Assembly: GCA_025363535.1 (NCBI GenBank)
Contig: JANYDP010000002.1
Coordinates: forward strand, 1 to 11,900
Direction: 5' to 3'
DNA from: Verrucomicrobiota bacterium
Lineage (GTDB): Bacteria > Verrucomicrobiota > Verrucomicrobiia > Limisphaerales > CAIQOK01
DNA: 11,900 bases
Below are positions 1 through 6,303 of this stretch, piece by piece. The translations under genes were made by a program, and so were the position numbers. Position 1 is the first letter of the stretch, and each line of letters begins with the position of its first letter. The notes beneath the pieces are model-generated. The model was given only the letters and a program-made list of their open reading frames with translations, searched no databases and was not told the DNA's origin.

Positions 1-58
1 AGTTGAGACCGGAAGCGTGACCGTTGGACTTGGATCCGGTGGGCTGCGTTTTCGACAT
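1..58 (-). CDS. N-terminus of an unidentified leftward gene (partial)
   Basis: An ATG at 58-56 on the minus strand opens a frame that stays open for 19 codons to the window edge, beginning MSKTQPTGSKSNGHASGLN. The peptide is polar, rich in Ser, Gly, Asn and Thr, with no signal peptide or membrane segment so far; I do not recognise a family. The start is supported mainly by a promoter-like sequence directly upstream: TTTGCT (94-89), a 17-bp spacer, then TACGCT (71-66). This would start transcription about one base before the ATG. No Shine-Dalgarno is present, as expected for a leaderless message. The same arrangement occurs in front of the ATG at 654. Only 58 bases are visible, so the gene remains an inference. 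Confidence 0.45.
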   Translation of the reverse strand, partial: MSKTQPTGSKSNGHASGLN

Positions 59-65
59 GGCGGCA

Positions 66-94
66 AGCGTAGTGAAACCGGCATCGGAAGCAAA
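66..94 (-). promoter_or_regulatory. Candidate leaderless promoter for the leftward gene at 58
   Basis: On the minus strand TTTGCT (94-89) and TACGCT (71-66) are 17 bp apart, a sigma70-like layout. Counting from the -10 box, the start of transcription falls at about 59, one base before the ATG at 58. The closest comparison is 619-646, which has TTTGCC and TACGCT with a 16-bp spacer and an ATG at the same distance (7 bases after the -10 box). Similarity between the two is seen directly; promoter activity is inferred. Confidence 0.4.
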
Positions 95-490
95 GCATGA
101 CTTGCGCGGCGCCTGCCTGCACCGGGAAAAAGATCGGCGTGGTGCTGACCCAAGGCCGTTGCGACTGCCGAAAGAACACGACACCGGAAAACAAGTTGTT
201 TGGATTATTGTCCGCCATGGCCATATTTATCCGGTTCGCAACGCTGACTTGAGCCGGAACGAAACGGACATCAATTGGACAACGGAACTGGACAGCGAAA
301 TTGCAGAGCCAATTCGTGGACGAGGAATTGACCCCGTTCTCAATTCGGGTGCGTTGAGTAATTATTTTGACCAACCATCGCGTGATGAAATCTATTTTGC
401 ATTTAATGTTTTTGAAGATTCGTTCCCCGCATTCATCCAAGCAAAGCAAATAGCCATCAGGAAAGATTTCCGTGACAATCCACGACTTGA
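95..490. other. Intergenic stretch, no recognised gene
   Basis: About 400 bases between the leftward promoter and the repeat at 499. Parts (roughly 190-440) look visibly richer in A and T than the flanking genes. A plus-strand frame from 24 to 614 is open throughout, but it overlaps the leftward gene start, has no recognisable domain, and its last 40 or so residues are a translation of the palindromic repeat. I see no tRNA, conserved RNA fold or clear terminator. It could hold a decayed gene fragment, but nothing identifies one. Confidence 0.5.
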
Positions 491-498
491 ATTCTGCC

Positions 499-578
499 GC
501 CCTTTCAGGGCTAAGCTGATTTGTGGACGATTAACCCCGGGCGTTGCCCTGGGCTATCATCTGTCGGGCTTTCAGCCC
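499..578. repeat. Three-hairpin palindromic intergenic repeat
   Basis: Three small hairpins sit in a row. The first is GCCCT-TTC-AGGGC (499-511). The second is CCCCGGGC-GTT-GCCCTGGG (535-553, one mismatch). The third is GGGCT-TTC-AGCCC (566-578). The outer two share the loop TTC and a 5-bp stem. Clustered short GC hairpins of this kind are, from memory, abundant between genes in Verrucomicrobiota and Planctomycetota. No transposase is nearby, so it would be a non-autonomous element of unknown mobility. A differently spelled element with the same hairpin-hairpin-hairpin plan lies at 11789-11884. Confidence 0.7.
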
Positions 579-590
579 TTTGATTCGGGT

Positions 591-615
591 GAATCCGTGT
601 CCATTCGTGGTTAAA
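591..615. repeat. Short dispersed repeat of the 'CCGTGTCCATTCGTGG' type
   Basis: The sequence CCGTGTCCATTCGTGGTTAA (595-614), just after the three-hairpin element, matches in my recollection a very common intergenic repeat in verrucomicrobial and planctomycete genomes. It has an imperfect internal duplication (CCGTGTCC followed by ATTCGTGG). It ends a few bases before the candidate promoter at 619. Only one copy is visible here, so the repeat status rests on remembered pattern rather than on a second copy in the window. Confidence 0.45.
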
Positions 616-618
616 CCT

Positions 619-646
619 TTTGCCTGCGTTGTGGTCTTGCTACGCT
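619..646 (+). promoter_or_regulatory. Candidate leaderless promoter for the 654/766 genes
   Basis: TTTGCC (619-624), a 16-bp spacer and TACGCT (641-646) form a sigma70-like pair. The predicted start of transcription is about 653, one base before the ATG at 654. The -10 box and its distance to the ATG match those of the minus-strand promoter at 66-94. No Shine-Dalgarno lies between the box and the ATG, which fits a leaderless transcript. Confidence 0.4.
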
Positions 647-653
647 GGCCCGC

Positions 654-794
654 ATGGAACTGAAGGAACAACCGTTCGCCCCGACGCTCGCCCACAAGCT
701 GGGCGATGTTCCGCACGTTTCCGGATTGTTGCGCCGCATCGCACAACCCAGCGGCGCGGGCGCAAATGAAACCCCAATCACTACGCCGTGCTGA
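654..794 (+). CDS. Small ORF overlapping the GNAT gene start (46 aa)
   Basis: ATG at 654, TGA at 792-794. The peptide starts MELKEQPFAPTLAHKLGDVP and ends ETPITTPC; no family is recognised, and there is no signal peptide or membrane helix. Codons prefer G or C at the third position, like the real genes here, and the ATG lies directly behind a promoter-like sequence. It overlaps the likely GNAT start (766) by 29 bases in another frame, so it could be a leader peptide coupled to GNAT translation. It could also be a truncated gene remnant or a chance ORF. The choice of start is supported by the promoter position, not by a ribosome binding site. Confidence 0.35.
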   Translation: MELKEQPFAPTLAHKLGDVPHVSGLLRRIAQPSGAGANETPITTPC

Positions 795-1287
795 GATTCT
801 CCCGGTCACGGAGGAGCATCTGCCCGCGCTCGCCGAACTGGCGGGCGTCATCTGGCGGCAGCATTATCCCGGCATCATCTCACCCACGCAGATTGATTAC
901 ATGCTGGCGCGGATGTATTCGCCCGACGCGTTGCGCGAAGAAATCCGGGCGAAGGGTATCCGGTTCGTGCAACTGCTGGTGGAGGGAAGGTTCGTGGGCT
1001 TCGCCTCCTACGGCTCGACGCCTGAGCCGGGTGTAATGAAACTGCACAAGTGCTATCTGCTTCCGGAAATGCACGGACGCGGCCTGGGCAGCCTGTTGCT
1101 CCAACATTGCGAACGGGAAACACGAAAACTCGGCGCGCGGCGATTGGTTCTGGCCGTGAACAAACACAATACCAAGGCGGTGGCCGCGTATCAGCGCAAT
1201 GGTTTTACCGTGGCCGAATCCGTCATCACGGATTTTGGCAGCGGCTTCGTGATGGATGATTTCATCATGGCGAAGGATCTGGCGTAG
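766..1287 (+). CDS. GNAT-family N-acetyltransferase
   Basis: A cytoplasmic acetyl-CoA-dependent acetyltransferase of about 173 residues, the usual size for a single GNAT domain. From the ATG at 766, motif A with the acetyl-CoA pyrophosphate-binding signature is HGRGLGS (about residues 103-109, fitting the R/Q-x-x-G-x-G/A pattern). It follows a beta-strand segment KLHKCYLLP and precedes the typical helix. Motif B contains NKHNTKAVAAYQRNGF (about 132-147), the normal 'N..A...Y...GF' arrangement. The N-terminal part with IWRQHYPGIIS and YMLARMY resembles the subgroup of GNATs annotated only as generic acetyltransferases, so the substrate cannot be named. An upstream ATG at 706 is in frame, but its extra 20 residues are rich in Cys, Ala and Pro and do not look like part of the fold. 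Transcription probably starts near 653 with the small ORF at 654. The gene converges on the BI-1 gene, with a terminator between them. Confidence 0.85.
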   Translation: MKPQSLRRAEILPVTEEHLPALAELAGVIWRQHYPGIISPTQIDYMLARMYSPDALREEIRAKGIRFVQLLVEGRFVGFASYGSTPEPGVMKLHKCYLLPEMHGRGLGSLLLQHCERETRKLGARRLVLAVNKHNTKAVAAYQRNGFTVAESVITDFGSGFVMDDFIMAKDLA

Positions 1288-1305
1288 CTGAAAATTCGCC
1301 CCGGA

Positions 1306-1341
1306 CAAAAAGAAAAGCCCGGCACCTTTGCACCGGGCTTT
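1306..1341 (-). terminator. Rho-independent terminator, strongest for the minus strand
   Basis: AAAGCCCGG (1314-1322) pairs with CCGGGCTTT (1333-1341) across a 10-base loop. Read on the minus strand, the stem is followed by a U-rich tract (TTTTCTTTTTG, from 1316 down to 1306), giving a textbook terminator for the BI-1 gene that ends at 1365. In the plus direction the stem is followed only by TTT before G, so it would act more weakly for the GNAT gene ending at 1287. It probably serves both convergent genes. Confidence 0.75.
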
Positions 1342-1364
1342 GAAATGTCAAAATTCCACCAGAC

Positions 1365-2063
1365 TCAGCGCCGCGAACTCAGCAGGCGCAGCACATACCA
1401 GAGCATGAGCGCGACGGAGGCGAACAGTTCCAGCGAGGCGGCCACATAGCGGTCTTCAGGATAATGATGCAGCACGTTGGACGTGTCATAGAGGATCGCC
1501 CCGCCGGCCAGCGCCACCATGGCGACCGAGAAAAAGGTGCCCAATTGGAAACCAAAGATGGCTCCCGCAATGATGGCGACCAGGGCGATGATGCCGCCCC
1601 ACATCAGGATGCCACGCATGAAAGAAAAATCTTTGCGTGTGAAAAACACCAGCAGCGTCAGCGCCGTGAAGGCAATGAAAGTGATGGCCGCAGCACTGGC
1701 AATCGCCCCCGGCGCAACGCTCTCGGCGAGGTAGAGCAACGGGACGAAGATGATCGCCTGCCCCACCACGTACGCAGCCAGGGCCGCGTACTGCGTGAGT
1801 TGGGAAGTGGAACGATGCGCCGCGCTCCGGGCCAGCCAGGAGATGAGCATGAATCCACCCATGACCAGGAGCCAGGAACCTCCCAACAAGACGCGGGCGA
1901 TGGGTTCAGCCAGGCCGGATTTGAACAGGGCGATCTCGATCAGCGTGAAGGCGGCGATCGCGCAGAATAGATGGTTGTACGTGCGCGAGATGAACCGGCT
2001 GCGCGACCGGTCGTCGAGTTCGATGACGGGAATGTTTCCTGAATAGGTTTGTTGATCGTTCAT
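1365..2063 (-). CDS. BI-1/YccA (UPF0005) family membrane protein
   Basis: A 232-residue multi-pass inner-membrane protein of the Bax inhibitor-1 superfamily. Bacterial members include E. coli YccA, a modulator of FtsH proteolysis, and B. subtilis YetJ, a pH-sensitive calcium leak channel. Seven hydrophobic segments can be seen, starting at about residues 32, 58, 92, 122, 152, 175 and 208. The family hallmark AGGAILYDTSNVLHHYPEDRY (around 186-206) and the C-terminal YVLRLL are clear. The N-terminus has the usual polar lead of about 25 residues before the first helix. Odd point: in the last helix the acidic residue usual in the family (the '-YLDI-' position, partner of the YDT aspartate D193) aligns with Ser216, in ELFASVALML, so the pH-sensing aspartate pair may be incomplete. 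The ATG at 2063 is the first plausible start and has no Shine-Dalgarno. The gene is divergent from the DUF4337 gene, with about 200 bp between them. Confidence 0.88.
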   Translation of the reverse strand: MNDQQTYSGNIPVIELDDRSRSRFISRTYNHLFCAIAAFTLIEIALFKSGLAEPIARVLLGGSWLLVMGGFMLISWLARSAAHRSTSQLTQYAALAAYVVGQAIIFVPLLYLAESVAPGAIASAAAITFIAFTALTLLVFFTRKDFSFMRGILMWGGIIALVAIIAGAIFGFQLGTFFSVAMVALAGGAILYDTSNVLHHYPEDRYVAASLELFASVALMLWYVLRLLSSRR

Positions 2064-2262
2064 AATTTTTCAGCGATATAAATACGTGACGCCCCGGTTG
2101 TCCCGGCGATTCACCGGGCGAGCATACCGGCCGGATTGCCGATGTCAATCTGGCGGGTTGGTGAAACTGGAAACTCGACAGGCCGTATCAGTTTTCACAT
2201 TCTATACGCCTTTTCGGTCAAGACAGCCGGATGGCACAATCAATTTTTAAGTTATCAAGAAC

Positions 2263-2877
2263 ATGCAAACATCAGACTTGGATGAATTGAAACAGTTGGT
2301 GGCGGAGTTGCGCGCGGAACACCTGGCCCAAAAGGAAAAGGAAAAACGTGACCGTTGGACGAAATATGTCTCGCTCACCATGGTGGTCATCGCGGTACTC
2401 GCAGCCATCGCGACGCTCAAAGGCGGCGGCTTCTCGACGCGCACGTTGAAGGAGATGAACGAGGCGACGTTCAATCAGTCAGAGGCTTCCGACCAATGGT
2501 CATTTTATCAGGCCAAGTCCATCAAGCAAAACCTCTGCGAACTCGAACTGGATCACCTGAACACCGCGCCAGCGCCGGACGCCGGGGCCGTCGCCAGGAT
2601 GAAGATGAAGGTTGAGAAATACGACAAGGACAAGGCTGACATCACGGTGCTGGCGAAACAATATGAAGCCGCGCGCGATGCCGCGCGCAAGACGGCGGCC
2701 AGCGCCGCCGAACATTCCAAGCAGATGGGGCTGGCCATCACGCTGTTTCAAATCGCCATCGCGCTGGGGGCGATGTGTTTGATCGTGAAGAAAAAGCCGT
2801 TGTGGATTGTGTCCTCCATTCTTGGGGCGCTGGCCACGGCGCAAATGATTTACGTTTTATACTTCATTCCGCTGTGA
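2263..2877 (+). CDS. DUF4337 family membrane protein
   Basis: A 204-residue protein with the plan of the DUF4337 family (function unknown). It has a charged, Lys/Glu-rich N-terminus likely to form a coiled coil (residues 1-32) and one membrane helix (about 35-52, YVSLTMVVIAVLAAIATL). Next comes the characteristic segment ATFNQSEASDQWSFYQAKSI (about 68-87), then a soluble helical stretch rich in Lys, Asp and Ala (about 110-150). Two C-terminal membrane helices follow (about 155-174 and 182-202). The predicted soluble part is mostly helical and may lie on one side of the inner membrane. It stands alone: divergent from BI-1 and 70 bp ahead of the aldo-keto reductase, with no terminator I can see between them, so co-transcription with the next gene is possible. 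The start at 2263 has no clear Shine-Dalgarno. Confidence 0.8.
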   Translation: MQTSDLDELKQLVAELRAEHLAQKEKEKRDRWTKYVSLTMVVIAVLAAIATLKGGGFSTRTLKEMNEATFNQSEASDQWSFYQAKSIKQNLCELELDHLNTAPAPDAGAVARMKMKVEKYDKDKADITVLAKQYEAARDAARKTAASAAEHSKQMGLAITLFQIAIALGAMCLIVKKKPLWIVSSILGALATAQMIYVLYFIPL

Positions 2878-2947
2878 TGGGACTGGTGGCTTGGTTGGTC
2901 GCGATTTTTTTGTCGAAGCGGCATCGCCCCTCACTTAAGCTGCCGCC

Positions 2948-3940
2948 ATGAGCTATTCGCCTGCCGCCACCCGTTATGATTCGGCGCAGTTTTACCGCCG
3001 CTGCGGCCGCTCGGGCATCCGGCTCCCGCTGATCTCGCTCGGCCTCTGGCATAATTTCGGCGCGAAGGATTCCTACGAAAATGCCCGCGCCATCGCCTGC
3101 CGCGCCTTTGACCTGGGCATCACTCACTTTGATCTCGCGAACAACTACGGCCCGCCGGACGGTTCGGCGGAGGAAACGTTTGGAAAAATTCTCCGCGAAG
3201 ACCTTGGTCAATGGCGCGATGAAATGATCATCACCACCAAGGCCGGTTACTACATGTGGCCCGGGCCGTACGGCGAATGGGGTTCGCGGAAAAATCTGCT
3301 AGCGTCGCTCGATCAGTCGCTCAAGCGCATGGGCCTGCCGTACGTGGACATTTTTTATTCGCATCGTCCCGATCCCGACACGCCGCTGGAAGAAACGATG
3401 GGCGCGCTGGCCCACGCCGTGCGCTGCGGCAAGGCGCTGTACGTCGGGCTGTCGAACTACAAGCCGGAAGAAACCGCTCGGGCGGCGAAGATTCTCCGCG
3501 AACTCGGCACTCCCTGCCTGATCCATCAACCGCGTTACTCCATGCTGGATCGCTGGGTTGAGCCGCAACTGCTCGCCACGCTCGCGCAGGAGAACATCGG
3601 CGCGGTGGTTTTTTCGCCGCTCGCCAAGGGCCTGCTGACCGACCGCTATTTCAAAGGCGTTCCCGCCGATTCCCGCGCCAGCCGCGACACCCGGTTTCTC
3701 CGGCCCGACCACATCACCGACGAAGTTTTGGCAAAGACAAAAAAACTCAATGACCTTGCACAGTCACGCGGGCAGACCCTCGCGCAGCTGGCGCTGACGT
3801 GGGTGTTGCGCCACCCGACGGTCACGAGCGCGCTCATCGGCGCGAGCCGCGTGAGTCAGGTGGATGACTGTGTGGGCGCGACGCGCAACTTGAACCTCAC
3901 CGGCGAAGAGCTGGCGCAGATTGAAAAAATTCTCGCATGA
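2948..3940 (+). CDS. gpr: YghZ/Gpr-like aldo-keto reductase (L-glyceraldehyde 3-phosphate reductase type)
   Basis: An NADPH-dependent aldo-keto reductase of 330 residues, closely resembling E. coli YghZ (AKR14 family). YghZ reduces L-glyceraldehyde 3-phosphate and methylglyoxal and is linked to aldehyde detoxification. Shared blocks include ISLGLWHNFG (29-38), ITHFDLANNYGPP (58-70), AGYYMWPGPYG (99-109), SLDQSLKRMGL (120-130), VDIFYSHR (133-140) and SALIGASR near the C-terminus. The catalytic tetrad of the superfamily is intact: D62, Y67, K98 and H139. It lacks the roughly 10-residue C-terminal tail I recall for YghZ and ends soon after the last helix. The next gene's ATG overlaps the stop codon (ATGA at 3937-3940), so the two are translationally coupled. 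TAAGCT (2936-2941) lies at the -10 distance for a start of transcription on the ATG, but no well-spaced -35 box accompanies it. The fold assignment is firm; the exact substrate is inferred. Confidence 0.92.
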   Translation: MSYSPAATRYDSAQFYRRCGRSGIRLPLISLGLWHNFGAKDSYENARAIACRAFDLGITHFDLANNYGPPDGSAEETFGKILREDLGQWRDEMIITTKAGYYMWPGPYGEWGSRKNLLASLDQSLKRMGLPYVDIFYSHRPDPDTPLEETMGALAHAVRCGKALYVGLSNYKPEETARAAKILRELGTPCLIHQPRYSMLDRWVEPQLLATLAQENIGAVVFSPLAKGLLTDRYFKGVPADSRASRDTRFLRPDHITDEVLAKTKKLNDLAQSRGQTLAQLALTWVLRHPTVTSALIGASRVSQVDDCVGATRNLNLTGEELAQIEKILA

Positions 3941-4923
3941 AGACAAACCAAGCTTCGTTCTTTAGTTTTACCGCACTCGTCCTGGCACTGGCCGGTCTCG
4001 TCGGTTGCCAGCAGACCACCTTGAACAAAGCGATCCCGGCACCCGCAGCGACAAGTTCTCCGACCAACAAAATCGCCCGGCGTTACAGCTACACACCGCG
4101 TCCCTACCCCGTGGACGAGCGCGGCTTCTCGCCGGTGGACCAGGCGCTCGCCAAAGCTTACGCCCGCGAAGAAATCATCGCCGATGACAGTGAAGGCGCG
4201 CTCAATCCCTACGTGTTGAAGGTCATCTCCGGCTATCCGCTCGACGGCTCGTATCAATATCATTGCAGTTGGAAGCCGTGGGAGTACGACATCTACAATG
4301 GCGTCACGCAAGACCTGTGGTTCAAAGGCATGGTCGTCGCCAAAGCGTATCCCGACGGCTCGCGTTGCAGCTATTGCTGCGGCTTCACGTTCGAGGTTTT
4401 TGTCCGTGCGATGAAACTACGCAACATCCAAAAGGGTCTTGACGCGGATGACTTCAACAGCATGACGTTCAACGACCTCTTCAACACGCTTCAACTTTGG
4501 TACATTGAGGGCAAAGGTGATTCCGAACAGCGCGCGATCACGAGCTACGGCCTTGGCCGCGCGATCACGAATTTCGACGATGCCCGCCCCGGTGATTTTC
4601 TCAGCTACAGCAGCACGCCGTCCGGCGGACATTCGGTCATCTTCATTGATTGGATTCGCGATGATGCGAACCACCCGGATAAGATCACCGGCCTGAAATA
4701 TTTTTCGTCCAACCTTTCCGGCAACGGCGTGGGCTACGGCCAGGCGCATTTCAGCGACGCCACCAAAAACGGCCACGGCGTTTTGCGCAACTACGTCGTC
4801 ATCGGTCGCGTCGGGGCGATCAAGGATTACAAGTCGTTCGACCGCGCCGCCATTCCCCAACGCAACGCCTACGCACCGACGCAACCAGAACGCATCCTGT
4901 ACGTTCCCACGCCGGCGAAATAG
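3937..4923 (+). CDS. Lipoprotein with probable papain-like (NlpC/P60- or CHAP-like) amidase domain
   Basis: A 328-residue predicted lipoprotein. A hydrophobic signal peptide (residues 7-23) ends in the lipobox LVGC with the lipidated cysteine at position 24. A Pro/Ala/Ser/Thr linker (25-45) follows. The mature part has two features typical of papain-fold hydrolases that cut cell-wall peptides. One is a Cys-rich helix start, CSYCCGFTFE (144-153), in the place where NlpC/P60 proteins carry 'DCSGF'. The other is RPGDFLSYSSTPSGGHSVIFI (217-237), matching the 'RPGDLVFF...GHVGIYI' strand pair, with H232 as the likely catalytic histidine. C148, directly before G-F, is my guess for the nucleophile. 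No standard family is matched with certainty, and three close cysteines are unusual. The start overlaps the reductase stop (ATGA). The gene converges on the MFS gene with only 9 bp between stop codons and no terminator hairpin in the gap. Confidence 0.7.
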   Translation: MKTNQASFFSFTALVLALAGLVGCQQTTLNKAIPAPAATSSPTNKIARRYSYTPRPYPVDERGFSPVDQALAKAYAREEIIADDSEGALNPYVLKVISGYPLDGSYQYHCSWKPWEYDIYNGVTQDLWFKGMVVAKAYPDGSRCSYCCGFTFEVFVRAMKLRNIQKGLDADDFNSMTFNDLFNTLQLWYIEGKGDSEQRAITSYGLGRAITNFDDARPGDFLSYSSTPSGGHSVIFIDWIRDDANHPDKITGLKYFSSNLSGNGVGYGQAHFSDATKNGHGVLRNYVVIGRVGAIKDYKSFDRAAIPQRNAYAPTQPERILYVPTPAK

Positions 4924-4932
4924 CGGGAGGGT

Positions 4933-6282
4933 TTAACTGTCCACCGTTGAAGAAGCCGGCAGGGATTTGCTGATCGGATGAAACCCCTGCCCACGGTAGG
5001 CCGCGAGAAAATAAACCAGCACACCCGCCACCATCACCGCCAGCCCGCCCCAGAAAATCGGCCAGCGCGTGCCACCCGCCTGCGCACATTGGCTGAACCA
5101 CCAGCCCATGCCGAGGTAGCCGATGAGATTGCCCACGCCATTGTTCATCAGCGACATCAACGCCTGCGCGCGCGCCCGCCATGCCGGGTCAATGCGCTGA
5201 TCAAGATAAATTTGCGCGGTGATATAGACGAGCGTGAACGAAGCGCCGTGCAACGTGACGCCGGCGAGCAGCCACGCCTTGCCGTTGATCGCGCTGAACA
5301 CGAAGCGCAGCACGCCCAGGCTGAGGCCGCCCGCAAAAATCCATTTCAACCGCCAGTTCAACAGCAGCGTGCCGAGGCCCAACATGCACAGGACTTCCGT
5401 GATCTGCCCGAGGCTCGTCCACGCCGTCGTGCGAATGAATCCGAGTTCGCGCAGGTGCACGGGCGCGTACGGATAAAATCCCGCCAGCGGAATCGCGAAC
5501 AACGCCAGCGTGATGAACACCACGCGATGATCGGGATGTTTCAGCAAGGTCAACGCATCGAGGCCGAGCCGTTCGTGCCACGAAAGATGCACGACGGATT
5601 TGGGCGTCTCCAACACGGGCAGGAAATAAGTGAACACCGCCACGCCCAGCCAGGTCACGGCCCCGCTGAATCCGGCCAGCGCCGAGGTGTCGGCATTCAA
5701 CGCGCTGACGCCGAGGCAGCCCGCCATCCAGCCCAGCGTGGCCATCGCGCGGATCGGACCGAATTCCATTTTCGCATCGGCCAGCCGCGCGAACACGATC
5801 GTCGAAGTGATGCTGAACGTCGGCGAGGTGCAGAGCGCGTGCAGTTGGATCAACGCCAGCACGAGCCAGGGATTCCAGCCCCGATGGATCGCCATACTCG
5901 CCAGCGTCATGGCCAGCGCCGTGGCGACGGCAAGGCCGCGCAGGACTTTCACCGGCGAAGCCTGCCGATCTGCCAGCGCGCCGAAAATCAGCGGGGAAAC
6001 AAACGCCGCCAGTGCCGTCGCCGCAAAGGCCAGCGGCTTGAGCGCGCCCAGGCCGTGGGCGTCCAGCACCGCGCTCTGTGGCACAAACCACATGCTGATC
6101 GCCGCGCCTTGGATGAAGAACAGCGCCACCAGTTCCACATACTCGGCTCTTCGTAATGTCCGCAACACGCGCAGAGAGGATACGCAGCGGCGGGAAATTT
6201 CAAGCTTGGAGAAACCGGCATAAACGTTTTGGGTGTGATGGGAATCGAGTGATGCTGCCATCAACGTGGCCAGGCGCGTCAC
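4933..6282 (-). CDS. MFS transporter, nucleoside/sugar:H+ symporter-like
   Basis: A 12-helix inner-membrane transporter of the major facilitator superfamily. It is most like the nucleoside:proton symporter branch (NupG/XapB type), which in Verrucomicrobiota is often found beside glycoside hydrolases. Seen in the sequence: first helix ELVALFFIQGAAISMWFVP, the loop PLIFGALADRQ after helix 2, the diagnostic FGPIRAMATLGWMAG in helix 5 (family pattern 'YGPIR.wGtiGwi'), and late helices with MSLMNNGVGNLIGYLGMGWW. The start is uncertain. GTG at 6282 is preceded by GGAAGGTGGGG (6303-6293), the only purine-rich stretch at a workable distance, and lies 21 bp after the DUF4185-like stop. ATG at 6261 is an alternative. 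Both give an extra 35-45 polar residues before helix 1, which relatives usually lack; GTG at 6168 would give a family-like N-terminus. As the last gene of the GH43 operon it probably imports arabinose-containing products; the substrate is inferred. Confidence 0.82.
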   Translation of the reverse strand: MTRLATLMAASLDSHHTQNVYAGFSKLEISRRCVSSLRVLRTLRRAEYVELVALFFIQGAAISMWFVPQSAVLDAHGLGALKPLAFAATALAAFVSPLIFGALADRQASPVKVLRGLAVATALAMTLASMAIHRGWNPWLVLALIQLHALCTSPTFSITSTIVFARLADAKMEFGPIRAMATLGWMAGCLGVSALNADTSALAGFSGAVTWLGVAVFTYFLPVLETPKSVVHLSWHERLGLDALTLLKHPDHRVVFITLALFAIPLAGFYPYAPVHLRELGFIRTTAWTSLGQITEVLCMLGLGTLLLNWRLKWIFAGGLSLGVLRFVFSAINGKAWLLAGVTLHGASFTLVYITAQIYLDQRIDPAWRARAQALMSLMNNGVGNLIGYLGMGWWFSQCAQAGGTRWPIFWGGLAVMVAGVLVYFLAAYRGQGFHPISKSLPASSTVDS

Positions 6283-6303
6283 CCCGCGCGGGCCCCACCT
6301 TCC

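Noticed and set aside
499..578. Possible rho-independent terminator or CRISPR-like array
   Set aside because: The stems are short, no T-tract follows, there is no real gene ending just upstream, and there are no regularly spaced identical units; a dispersed palindromic repeat explains it better.
24..614. Plus-strand open frame of 196 codons
   Set aside because: It overlaps the leftward gene start and its promoter, has no recognisable domain, mixed composition, and its C-terminal 40 or so residues are just the translated three-hairpin repeat. Probably spurious.
2102..2118. Small hairpin CCCGG-CGATTCA-CCGGG in the BI-1/DUF4337 spacer
   Set aside because: Five-bp stem without a T-tract, in a divergent spacer where no terminator is needed; too weak to call a regulatory element.
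2909..2941. Promoter for the aldo-keto reductase (TTTGTC ... TAAGCT)
   Set aside because: The -10-like box sits at the leaderless distance from the ATG, but the only -35-like sequence is 20-21 bp away, too far for a confident promoter call.
4978..6156. Plus-strand open frame of 392 codons opposite the transporter
   Set aside because: Composition is dominated by Arg, Gln, His and Ala with no hydrophobic pattern, typical of an antisense shadow of a GC-rich membrane-protein gene; the minus strand encodes a clear MFS protein.
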